Origin: Strigops habroptila
Lineage: Eukaryota > Chordata > Aves > Psittaciformes > Psittacidae
Direction of reading: 5' to 3'
Length of the DNA stretch: 64,000 nucleotides
Assembly: GCF_004027225.2 (NCBI RefSeq)
Contig: NC_044282.2
Span: 48,018,576-48,082,575, forward strand
Shown here piece after piece: positions 1 to 13,400 of this stretch (position 1 is its first letter; the number at the start of each line of letters is the position of its first letter). Both the position numbers and the translations under genes were made by a program. The notes under the pieces were generated by a model. That model was given only the letters and a program-made list of their open reading frames with translations. It did not search any database and was not told the origin of the DNA.

Positions 1-1399
1 AAAATATGGGAGTTTATCTTTCTCAATCCATTAGTTAAAAAGACAGATAAAAGAATGCTCGTAGTTACTCTCCAAAACCTTACAAAGGACAAGGTGAATA
101 GAAACAAAGTCTTCAGCTTCTAACTACAGCTAAAACTTTGTCTTACATACAAAAACATTTGTTGTCCCCCCACCACTTGTTATCCAAAGCATTGAACAAC
201 TCCAGTCCACATAAGTTGGTTAGAGCTGAATTAGAAACATAAATAATTTACATCCAAAGAACAGCCTAATATGACACACAAAGAACTCATATAAATTTTT
301 ACCTTTAAGGGCAAAAACCTAGTAATACAAGAAAGGATAACCAGACCATAGAATTGTTTAAAGGGATATGCTGTTGTGTTTAGACATGTACATATAACAG
401 GTATATAGCGTCTACTCCACAAAGAAAGATATAAACTGATGAATCTCTGTATTAAAATGTAATCAAGATCATAGAGGGAACATAGGGACAACCCAGAAAT
501 AAACTAAATTAAAATTAATTTTAAACTTATTATTTGAAGGAAGACTTCTTCACTGATTTAAAAAAAAGGCAAAATATGTATTTCAAAATTAACAAATTTT
601 ATCATTTGTCTAGAATGTGAATAAAACTACTCAAGTGTACATATTTTTAAAGTCTGGTCAGACACTCTGCATGTAACAATCACATATATATCCTATGATT
701 TATCTCCTACCAGGCCAAAAATAAAAACCCTAGTGAATGCACTGCAGAATTGAAAACAAAAAAAGAGTGAAACGCATGCATAATTTTCTGTAACATTCCC
801 TAACACCAGGCAGCTTGCTCTTAAGTCTCCTAAAACCAACCTGCAGAGATACAACATAGTTAACCTACAGTTAAGCCTTTCAAGTGAAGAATTTCTCAAG
901 AGAAAAGCTACAATTCAAGTAGGGTATTGCGCAGAAGCTACGGACACCAGCTGTACTTGAAGCCACACAATAACATTTCTTTGTCAGAACAGAGAAGAAT
1001 ATTTACTGCCATGACTATGTAACTATACACTGCATATTAAAAGACAGTAATGAAATATTTCACAATAAAGCAAAATTATTGTCTTGAAAGTAAGCTATGT
1101 GGTCCCTACTTAGAAATCTTTTCTGATCAGCTACCTTTTCTGGGCAAAGCTCCCTTTGAATTTCCTACTGCCACTAGCCAGTTTTGGAACTGGTAGCATA
1201 AGGCAAATTACACGTTGTTTTTTTAGTAATTCCATATGTTACATTAATAAAATATGGCTGGCTTAAATTTACTTTATCATGAGAAATCAGAGAATGTAGA
1301 TGTGAATTTGCGTAAGTAATTTTCCAACATGAATACTTGAATGGCACCAAACAACTGAGTTTTAAAAAAGCAGTATCAGCAACAATTTGTCTTACTTAC
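1..1399 (-). other. NOL10: NOL10 intron 13, open at the left edge
   Basis: This AT-rich sequence lies beyond the exon 13 donor. I searched it by eye for the conserved continuation of the protein and saw nothing coding, so it is interpreted as intron running off the window. Confidence 0.75.
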
Positions 1400-1452
1400 T
1401 GGTATATAATAGATATTCATTTTAGGGGCTTCATTGGCAGTCATTAGCATTC
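1400..1452 (-). CDS. NOL10: NOL10 coding exon 13 (last exon in window)
   Basis: This exon encodes [17 protein letters not shown], residues 326-342, completing the codon for G325. The acceptor is tttttag and the donor gtaagt. The next exon, expected to start near VLGPAPRWCSFLDN, was not found in 1-1399. Confidence 0.92.
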
Positions 1453-4400
1453 CTAAAAAGAGATTTCCACATTTAAAAAAAACTGGTCACAAAAGGATAA
1501 CACTATTTTTTAAATATTTATACATATAAAACTTGAGACATTTAATTCACCTTTTTTTAGATTTGCACATTGGACTTAAAATATTTTTACAGGAAAAGAA
1601 ATCGAAAAAATGGAAAATTTGATGGCACAAGAAGAAAAATATTAAAAATATTAGAATGGCAACCTGAGTATTTGTAAGGAAAGAACTCTTCATAGGTTAG
1701 GGGAGTAGGGGTGAAATCACATTACCTGTAGCTCATACGGTACATATTCTTGCCCTGCAATGGAACAGCTAATTGGGATCTATAATCAATTGTTGCATTA
1801 AATGCTAAGGTATGAAAGGTCTGATAGCAACACAGTTAACAAGCTTCATTTCCTACACATTTATCCCCTTTTGTGCTCTATCTTAACTGCCCAGCACCAC
1901 TTCAAGCCACACTAAGTCTTGACAACCGTGGGCTGCCAATTTTCACACCAAATTTAAACAGTTCATCCCATAATACTGTTTAGAACAAATCCAGTTAGTA
2001 TTGCACTTAAAACCTATCTTAGGCATAGACTTGTATTATGAATACAAGGGGGTTTTGGGATTGGTTTTTTTTTTTTTTGCTTTGTTTTAAACCACACACC
2101 TACAGTCTAAACAAATTCATAAATCTTAACATGGGTTACACCTTTGTCCATATTTCATCTTAGGAAACCAACACAAGAGTAGTTTCTCAACACGAAATGA
2201 GAGACAGGATATTGTGGCTTCAAATGCAGTAATATTAGTGATATTAGCCAACAGGGGCAAAAGTAAAACTTGAAATGTCTATGAACATACCCAAGAAACA
2301 CCACAAATAAGGGCTGTAAATATTCTGAATACAAAAAACTACTGGAGAAATACTAAAATCTGTGGAAAATCTCCAACTACCACAAGACTTCATGTGAGCT
2401 CAAAACGAGAAATACCCTCAATTTCCCTCCACATAAGAGAATAGTAAGGACATTTGGCACATACTTTGACATTTATCTCAACTTTTTATTTCAAACATAG
2501 CTGATCACCAGGTAATACAAGAAATGGAATATGAAGAAAAGAGCAATCAAGTTAGATAACATTCTGATCTAAAAGTACTCAAACATATGCCACTGAGACT
2601 ATGAATAATTGGGTCAATTACTACACACCCAGAAGGCAGAAATATAATTTACACCCAACTAGAGGAACGCAATTAACATGGGTGGAGTAATCCTTCCTAC
2701 CTAATCCTTTTATTAAAAATACACAATGCAGCTGGACTTAAAATGTCAGAAAAAAGGGGGCTTGCTTTCCTGGCAAAGCAAGGAATTTGTGAAAGCTTAG
2801 TCAGCAAACTGAGGCTAAAAACCATATATGGAAAGGTCTGCAGGCAATTTAAGGAAAAAACAAGAATTTACAGTATATACATATATATAGACACACACAC
2901 AATGTACTATAGCCTAGTATATAGGTTACCAGCTCTCATAACACATCAGCATGCTCACTACTGTTTCAGGAGACAAAACATTTCTCCACTGACTTAATAT
3001 GAGTCACTAGAAATAAAAGGACAGAAATTAATTCTGCAGGTGCTTCAAAGATGACAGTAAAGGGAAAACCTCCTCTTTGAGAGTCTTCCACCAATAATTA
3101 AAGGAGGCAAAACCAGACTTTGGAACAGTACATGGGTGTATACTACAGGCAAAATAAAAGAATAACAAAAAAAAAAAAGGAACAACTCTGTGAACAGAGA
3201 AGTCTACTCCACACATTTTCATTGTTTCAGCTTGTTAGTTTTAACCAATTTTTATGGGAAGAGAGACCACACCCTAACAAACTACACAGCAGCCTAGTTT
3301 GATCACTTTAAAACGGAAATAAATGAGAACTCTTCTGTTTCAGAGGAGATGTTTTAATAAAACCATCTTTGGAAAGCTGTCTGCAATATAGTATCATCAC
3401 TTTAAAGGAATGAAAACAAGAATATGAAGTGACAGTAAAGGGGAGAAGCAGTTTTAAAAATGCACAGTTTTAACTTAAGAATTTGTTTTCCAGTAATTAA
3501 AACAAATGAGGCACAGATTTCTATACCCCGAAGATGCTGCTGAATTTCATTTATATTCTACAACTTAACTGAAGCTGAGTCAAGTACGCTTACACTACTC
3601 AGTAAGTGTAAACCTTTCTTCCCCTAGCCCCATTCTGTGCATGTGTGTTCAGAGAAGAGAGATCCACAACTAGTTTAAGACCACACTAAAGTTTGTCACT
3701 ACGCAGTTTGGTCTAAGATACACAAGGGGTTGCTTCCCATGAGGCAGCAATACCGAAGCTGGTTGGTAAAATAACTAAATTAAAAAAAAACCCAACTACA
3801 ATAAAACTCACACAAAGCTACTGAAAAAGAATAATTTGATGCAGCCCAGCATACTGGGTTTCTGGGCTGTAAGTACGCACTCCTGGGTCATGCCTATCTT
3901 GTCATCCACCAGTACCCCCAAGTCCTTCTCCTCAGGGGTATTCTCAATTCCTTCACGCCCCAGCCTGTATTGATACTGGAGGTTGCCCTGACCCGGCTGC
4001 AGGACCCTGCACTCGGCCTTGTTGAACCTCATGTGGTTCACAGGGGCCCACCTCTCAAGCCTGTCCAAGTCCCCCTGGGTGGCTTCCCATCCCTCAGGTG
4101 TGTCAACCACACCATCAGCTTGGTGTCACCTGCAAACTTGCTGAGCATGCACTTGAACCCACTGTCTATTTCACTGACAAAGATATTAAACAGCACTGGT
4201 CCCAGTATGGACTCCTCAGGGGACACCACTTGCCACTCATCTCCATCTGGACATTGAGCTGTTGCTCACAACCCTCTGGATGCGATCACCCAACCAATTC
4301 CTCATCCACTGAACAGTCCACCCATCAAATCCATATATCTCCAATTTAGAGAGAAGGATCTTGTGGGGGACCATGTCAAAGGCCTTATAGAAGTCCAGAC

Positions 4401-7400
4401 AGATGACATCTGTAGCTTTTCCCTTGTCCACTGACATAGTCACTATTTCAGAATATTTTATGTTAGAATGTAACTTCACCTTTCCACTCTTTTTTTTCTT
4501 TAATTGTGGCAATGCAGTGTTAAAACTATTTCATAAGGGTGAGATTAGGGTGTGGGCTTTCTGAGCAGCAGTTTCACACCAAGTGTTAAAATATGAGCTA
4601 GGCAAACATCTTTTGGGTTTCCTGTGCCATGCTGGCTTCACACACCTTCACCACTGCTCTGAGAATGCTGCAGCACCAATAAAAGCACTGAGCCAGAGCC
4701 ATACTAGTACATAGATATTATCTGTCCAGCTTTCCATAACTACAAGCTCATATTACTGGAAGTATTTCCTTATTTTCAGATGTTCAATTGTTGTTATTCT
4801 TTAAATTCTGAATGAGCATGAGGTGGACCCAGGCATCCTAAATTCTGGAGCAACAGTATTTATGACAAACATGCAATGTGCCACCTATTACCTTAAATTT
4901 CTTAATTTCCATTGCAACATGTCCTAGTAGTTTTTCCCTTCTGTCTCCGTATGATTATAAAACACAACCTAGTTCTCATCCCACAACAGTTCTTACCAAA
5001 AGAGATCAACCTGCCCCCCTACAGACATGCTCTAAGAAAAACCAGTAAGAAAAACAGAACTGACTTAAGGAGGAGATACGGGACTGGAATGCACAATCTA
5101 GATCATCGACACATGAAAAAGTAATGTCCAATAAGCAATATTAGGGAGATACGTGCATTCAATTCTTTGTGCTACAAGATTCTTCCTCCACAGCCTCATG
5201 AAAATAATTTCTGCAAAAGCACTAGAGGTATGTCTATGTATCACAGAGGCTACAGTGTCCATAGCTGAGTAACATCCATCCTTGTAGATATTCAAACTTG
5301 ACTGGTTATGACCCAAGCAACCTGATCAGACTTTGAAGTTACATACAACTTCAACTTTGGCTCTGCTTCAAGCAGGAAATATATGACGCCCAGAGGTCCC
5401 TTCCAAACTAAATTACACTAAGATTCTACACTGTCAAATAACTTCTGTTTCACTCCCCGTCATGAGCCCTTTGTTATCAATACTGCATGGATGTTAATTC
5501 ACTCCTGCACTCTCTTTTGGATCAAATCAATAAGCTCATCAAAGGTGATGCCTGGACGAAGCGCTAAAGATCATTTACTCCAATGACCTCTCTCTCTGTA
5601 GCAGCTATGGATGAGAGATCAGGTTTGTCTATATCCATGTTGCACAGCCCACACAGTTACCACACAGTTATTCTCACATACACCCTAATCAACTCACACA
5701 TAGAACCAGGGCACACAAGACGTATGCTCAGCCCATGCCACAAAGTCCCTGTTTTGGCAGGCTTTAATTCTTTGCTTACATTATTTCTGGCACTTTGATC
5801 TGGGAAAAACAAATATATGGAACACAAATAAAAATGGTATCAATGTCTTTTTGAGGGCTCAAAAAGACATTGATCAGAAAAACTTAGCCCAATTCCTAAG
5901 TAGGGAAACACCATTCTGCTTCAGAGGGGGCTAAACCTGAGCAGAATGGAAGTGACTTAGTACTTTCATCAGCAAGGTCCTGCAGACCATTACAGTTTTG
6001 TGGCTGCATAAGGTCAAAAATGCCTACTACCTCAGCAGGTATCAAGATTTAAGTGCTCATCTTACAGAAAAAGAGAAAAAAAGGACACATTCTTAACTGA
6101 AGTTGGCAGAAAAGACAAGTTTTAACTTGTTAGAAATCTCAAACTCACTTATCTACAATCTTGAATTTGAGCTGCTAGTATGAATTGAAGTCCAAGTCGC
6201 ACTGCCTTCACTGCTACCTCTTTCCAAAAATAAGATAATAACAGTTTGCAACACATGCATTCTCTGGATCAAGAGCTTTTACCCTATGCCATCGTCGTGG
6301 CCCTAATTTTTATTTCATCTCTTTCAATACTGCTCTCTAAAATGGAAGTAGGTGTCTCATAGTAGTTAAGAACTAAGTAATTCAGCTCAAGCAAGGAAAA
6401 TTAAGGTCAGTTGCAATCTGAGGTACAACCAAAGCATACATGCACACACAACCACCATTTTGTAAAACATTTTTACTTGTAAGGTAGGATCTGGAAACTT
6501 CGGTTAAAAGTCACCCTCAGTTTTGACCTCTAAATATAATGTTACAAGATGCAACAGATTTGAAAACAGTCACAAAAAGCATACAAATTCGTGCACTTAG
6601 GAATCTACTCTTAAAACCAAAGTATTCAGTCTAAGGGAGGGCACCGCAAGTGCTGTATCTAAAACAAGGAAAGACCAAATAGCTGTAAACACTTGTAAAA
6701 AATTGTAAACTTGCTGTAAAGAGGTTTTTCCTAGCTCTAGAAAGCAAGCTTTAACTCATCTGGGACTTAGCTGAGACAAAAAGCCAGAATTCCTATTCTT
6801 ATGAAATGAAACACTTCGGATATTTGAAAGAGCAAAAGAGGTCAACCACTTAATCGACAGCACAGCAGCTTCTAACTGTGAAGAGGCTCCAATCTAATAC
6901 AGATGCAGAGAAAACAATGACACTAACTGACAACCATTTATTCCTAGCTCTAGGAGGAAAGTAGAACTAATTCGTATCACCTAAACAGAAAAAAAGCCCA
7001 GAGCTTGGATTAACACAGGCTTTCCCTTTTGAACTTAATTAAGACATTAATATAGCTAATGTACCTGAATTTGGATACAGGCAGACATCATTGATATCGT
7101 ATTCTGGCTCCATTGAAGTAAATATCTTCCCCTGAAATTGAAAGAAAATATATTATGAAGCACTCCAATAATTAGATTTAGTAAATCTAAACATTAAGAA
7201 CGGCCATTATAGAAACTAAGAAATATGATGAAATAAAGATGGAACAGATTTTACAGAACACTAAGATGCTGTTGAAGTATCTGAACGTAATACAAGGAAC
7301 TCAACATTAAATTTTGTCTCTGATCCGATCTCTTACAAGGAAGTGTAGCCTACTACTTGTCTAGCCTACTAGTTACTGAAGACACAGCAATGTACAATGG

Positions 7401-10400
7401 CACCTCTATTTTCTCAGCTCATACTTTTGTGTTGAAAATATATGTGTCAGCTTTACTTTATTTTGTGCAAAAGGGGGGTGAGGTCCATAAGCTCCTGGCA
7501 CATTGTCAGTGTAACTCTCATCTTGTTCAATTCAATGTGGTATCTTTAAACCATTTTATTTTTTGAAATGATGGATTGGGAGTGGAATTAGAGTCTGGAG
7601 CTCGGTTCTTCCACCTTGCTCGTGTTACATGAAATATAACTCAGGACTTTGTAAACTCAGTATTAAAGCAGTCTAAATATAAACGTAGTAAAAGCATCCA
7701 GTCGCATTTAGCTTAGATCAGAATTGAAGTTATAAAGGTTATTTAAGAAAGAGGTAAAAGCAGGAAACAACAGTCTAAAAAAAAAAAAAAATAAAAAAAT
7801 AAGAATTGGAACAGAGTCTGAAAAACCCAGACATAATACAGGTGCTCTTATAAGCCAACACACAAGACAGCCAGTAAAGGAAGAGCCTCTAAGAACTGGG
7901 CCACAGAATCTGAAGCATGAGAGTACATGCCTACACGGTTCTAAATGAGGGACAGGCACAGAGCAAATTTTGAACCTATTCCTCTTTTTTCTTTCCCTGC
8001 AGCAATCCCACCTACCTTTCTGGGCCCTTCCTTTCCCTCCCAGTTACATGCTGTTACCCCACCCACCTCTGGTCTCTCCCCGATGATTAATAGGAGTCCT
8101 CCTCCACCCCGGTCTTAGCAGACAAAAGCCTCATGCTCCCCACCCCAAGGCACGTCTCAGCATGGGGCTATTCTGGTATCAAAGCCATATGCTCTCCACC
8201 CCGCAGTCTGCCTCTGCAGTTGGTTCCCAGCCAGAGATAGTCAGGAACCAACATCTGGGAGAGGTGGAGCCAGCTGGAACATACTCTAGGAAAGAGTCCA
8301 AAGCTATCTTTGCCTTCCAGCAGCGAGAAACCCTCCCTTTTCCCACTGCAGAGGCCACCTGACAAACCTTACAGTGTTTCATTCTCAATAAGGGAGATGT
8401 ATATACCTAGGAAAAATGGAGAGAGGCCACTGCAGATGTTTTAAATAATAACCAATAATTTATTTGCTCTTTTAAACAATAAAAAAAATAACTGCAGAGA
8501 AGCTTACAAAAAACTGCCTGGGATCACAGAAAAAAGAAAAGAGGCTGTTGAAAGATCATGAAGAAGCACGACAATAGAGAAGTGACTGCCTGAAATATTC
8601 AAAAAAGTGTCCCTAAACTACAACTACTCTTGATATGTTTCACTGTAAAGCCAGAAAAGCATAGATGGAGCACGTTTTTGAGAAGGAATACAATGACTAA
8701 CGATAGCCCCTCAAACCAAACAAACCAAGTTACAGCAGTATTACAATGAATCTATGGGGTAACATATTTTGTGCAGGCTTCATTGGAAGAATAAGATAAG
8801 GAAAACAACAGCATAATATAATGAAATAAAGTGTTATGAAAGCTAAAAATTTCCATTTCACTTAGAGGTGCAAAAAGCAGGGATAAAGACGTTGCCTACT
8901 GCAACATAATACATTAATACAACATAATACATGTTGTTATTTGGCTTCAATATCCAAATAGGCTTCTGTGCAAATAAGCAGCACCTGATTTTAATGGGTC
9001 ATAAACTAACTGATCTACCTTTGAAGTCAGCCCTTCTTTGTGCAGGGAATTGGAATGACCATGTTTCTCTCTGACGAAAAATCTTAACTGGATGTGTTCA
9101 AGCACACTGAGAAATACGCAAACTAGGGCAATTGCTAAGATACTACTTTTTCTGTTTAAATCCTTCTACTGAAAGAAGCATCTTAGGCAGACATGTACAA
9201 ACAGCTAAAGAAATACCTGACTATATCTTTATACCTGACAGGCTGTTGAATAACTTCCCAGATGTTGCTTTATTTAGTCAGACTGGACAAAATGCTATGG
9301 AAATCAGGACACATTAAAAACGCGACTTCCTACACTCACTTTCAGCTTTATTATTTAAGCTGCATGGAAAAAAAACCCCAAAAAGTAAAAATTAAGAAAT
9401 CTGAATGGGCCAACATAAAAACACTCACCGTATCTTTGTTCCACATTTTTATGATTCGAGAATCTGCAGAGATAATTAAATCCAACTGACGCTGAAACTG
9501 AATTGATTTAATAGGCAGGCCATAGTGGTGATCTTTGACTATTAACGGATTACCAGACCGGAGATCATACAATAAAACCTTGAAGAATGAGACAGATTAA
9601 AGTTACAATATCGTAAAATCAAGAGAAAGTCACGCACACTAAAGATTTAACTAAACTTGAGGGTTTTCACTTAAAACCAGGGACAAGATTTACATAAGCA
9701 GTTTTAAATTCTGAAAACAGAATTTATTTATTAAGTGAGCCTAGTTTATTCTGGCAATATATCTTAACCTCAACATGCTTCAGTCTAGAAAAAATAAGAG
9801 CAAATTTAAGAGCTCACCATCTTTCTAAAGTCTTTTTAATTTCTATTGAAAAAATTAATAGTTTTTAAGGCTCTACGCAGTCCTTAATTATTAATATTTC
9901 ACTTTCAGATTCTTGTGCTGTTCTTACAAGATTTAAATTTTCATACTCCCTTCCACATTCAGTGACTATCACTTTCACTCAGTGAAACACCATATATATC
10001 TGCTCTTGAACAAGCTACAGTTTTCTAAACCTGTGAAAAGACTGATCAAAGTAGACAAAAATCCCCATACTTCACTTTAAAAATATCATGGCAACAATGA
10101 ATAAATGAATCTAAATGATCCCGTACAAAAAGGCAGTAAAAACAATAGTTGAAAGACTTCACTTCTGCTTTTTTAGCCACCATCAAGGTAAGGGAGAGCA
10201 GATCTGCTGCATTGAGATGATACTGATTAAGAGTCTCAAAAAGTAGCAAATTCCCTACATACTGTGTAAGAAAACTACAGAATTTGAAGTTGTGTAGTAT
10301 GTAGGTTGTGATGATATTAAGTGGTCCCTACTTCTGAAGGGCAAGATCATTTGACAAAGTTAATTTGCAGTTTAAGAATGGCTACTGCTACTCTGTGCAT

Positions 10401-13400
10401 GTAATTTATGCTCTTGTAAATACTTGTATTCATAGATATTTACATTACAATAAATGTAATGTGATACTCAAAACTCAATGTGATAGACCTGGACTGGGAA
10501 TTGCAAAAACAGGATCTCCTTAGAACTGTTGTAGATGAAGTTAAGTCTACCTGCCCAGTAGATGTTCCAACAGCCATATTCAAAGCTCCATCAAATTTCA
10601 GTGCTGAAATGGACGGTAAACCTTCTATCCTGCAAAGCACAATGCTTAGAGTTAGACATTTTTTCAATAAAGGCTGCAAATAATTTTTAAATGTTAAAAA
10701 CAACTAAGACAATTAATGTAAATTAATTTACAGATATCACTCAGAAACACTACTTCAAAAAGCTGTATTGTTTACATTCACAACTTGTGGTTGTATAGAA
10801 TAATATACACTACTAAGATCAATAACTAAGAGACTCCTTTATGACTAAGAAAACCCTTTACTCACGCTAGCAGTCAGAAGAGAGGACCATGGGCATGTCA
10901 TTTTAATGCAAAGTGGGATTTGTTTCTAAAAGCAAAATTTCTGGGAAAAAAAACCAACGCAAAAGACGACACTTCGAAAAGGTAGCCTTTACTCACTCAG
11001 TGTCTGCTGTCACACTGCTTAAAGCACAGTCCAACAGCCCAACTCGATTTCTAGTTCTAGGATCCCAGCATTCCACTTTACCCTAAAGAGTTTAGAAAAT
11101 ACATTTCAAGCTTATGCAACAGATGTCTGGTATCCTGAAAATGTTTAAATATGAATTATTTAATCTACGATTAATAAAATTTTCTAGCTTAATGTAAGTT
11201 GTTCTAATAGTAGCATACAAGCTCCACACATTTCACTCATATTTAAAAATGTGATCTGAATCAATATAATTAACACTAAATCTCTGAAGATTAATAGGGT
11301 ACACATGCTAGCTAATTTTGACAGATGGCTACACTGTAAAGCAAGATAACATTGTTTTCTCTCCCATCTGCAAAATTCTCAAGCATCTCAGCAACCAAAG
11401 CAGCTCGCAAATTATATCTGCCCTATGCTCTAAAAAGTCACCTTGTTTAACAGACCTATGCTTAACACAGCCAATGAGATCACATTAATTAATTAGGTTC
11501 CTGTCATGACTACTTCTTATCCTCACTCAAACCAATATAAAAAGCAAACACTACTGCTCTTTTATTAAAAGGAATGCAAACATTTACCTCAGCCGTCCCC
11601 ATAGCAAACAGGAAGTGTACAGGATTTATGTCACAGACATTACTCTCTCTAAAACAGAAAAAAAGAGCAAGTTTAATGACCTCAGGCTAATTTAACACAA
11701 GAACAACCAAAAAGATTTCTGTAATCAGGTACACAATTGCTCAGCCTAGAAAAGCAAAAGCTGAAGGGAGTGACAGATGGCCACCTAACAGCAGCCTCTT
11801 ATACTAAGAGGAGCTTACCAAGAATTTGGAGTCATCAAAGACAGTGCTGATTACTTGAAATAGATAAGGTTCCAACTGGATGCAAGGATAATGTTTTTAT
11901 GCTATGAGGATAACTAAGCACTGGAACAGGTTGTCCACAGAGGCTGTGGAACTTCCATCCTTGGAGTTTTCAATATCCCCTGGGAAAATTCATCTGAATT
12001 CAGCATGACCGTGCCTTGAGCAGGAGACTGAGCTCTGAGGTTCTCTCCAACTTGACTTCTTCACCCATACCAACCACCCACCACCAAGCCTTGCCATATT
12101 GCTCTGCTCCACTACATTCTTAAACAACCCAGTTACGTCAAAAGGTCTTCCCAATTACTCATATTCAGAAGCTTACACCTCCACCACATTCTGATGAATG
12201 GCCCACCTTCCTTTCCCTCACCCAAGTATCCTATTTCTCAACAGGGCAACCAAGAGCCCTGTATTTTTCCAGCAACTCTTCCAAAGTACAAATATTATTC
12301 TTTACACCACTCATCCCTGCACTTTCCAGCTTCTTCCATTCAAAGTCCTCCACCTCCAATTCTATAACCCATACAACTTCCCCACTTCACAACCTTTTCA
12401 CAACTTCAAGTCTCACCTCTCTAATTCAGATTTTACACTACATGCTTAGCACTCTTGCTGCAGGATTGCCCCTTTTTTTTCCTCTACTGCTCAGTTTCTG
12501 TAATGTGCCTTCCCAAATATTGCTTCATCCATTAAGCTATCCCACCCACTGAACACCAGCCATTGCCCACCAGTGAGCCACTTTATCTCATCAAGTCTGT
12601 TGTTCTCATCTGCCTCTCCCAACATGAAAGAAGCCCAGCTCCTGCTCTGGTAGTGCTTTCAAAAGAATGAGACAAATGCTGGAGATATAAAAATTCTCTT
12701 TGGGCTACTCCAAGAGCAGAAGGACAAAGACATGCCTGGGAAAGTACATATCCTGTGGGTAGATCTCTACATGATGGCTAAATTGAGCAATAATGGCAAA
12801 GTTTTAATGAAATGCTCTCAAGATCAAGTTATATAATACCTATTACAAGTCTATATTAAGCAATTTTTAAATATCCACAAAAGAAAACTCAATTAAAACA
12901 TAAAAACTAGAACAAATAATTACAGAACATAAAATAAAACGAGGCTCAGGCTGGGCATATGCTCCTTTTCAACTCTACAACGCGTTTGGGCAGTATTTGT
13001 ATACAGCACTGATGGCAATCATGCTAGTAGTTTGCTTCCACCTGGTGGAAAGAAGACAGATAGGCATCATGCATTACAGATAACTTACGAAGCATCAGTT
13101 TGCAGGGAGTTCAGAAACCTTCCTTGTTCCAGATTTAGTCTGTATACTTCAGAACTACAAAGGAAAAATCAAAAATTAATCTCTCCTCTTATGAATACTG
13201 AAAAATACTGTTTTAAGTTAGGAATAGTTATAAAAGTTCGACAGCCTAATTTTACCAAATACATAATTTGCAGACTTCACAATCTAAATAAAACATAAGA
13301 CAAATCTATCCTTCAGTGTTAAAAACAGTCAAAAATGTGCATGTTTACCAAATATATTTATTACATTGCAATATCTTACCAATTATTCTTTTTGCAGGGA

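Noticed and set aside
1-1399. Search for the next NOL10 exon
   Set aside because: No minus-strand segment matches the conserved continuation of the protein, so it is treated as intron.
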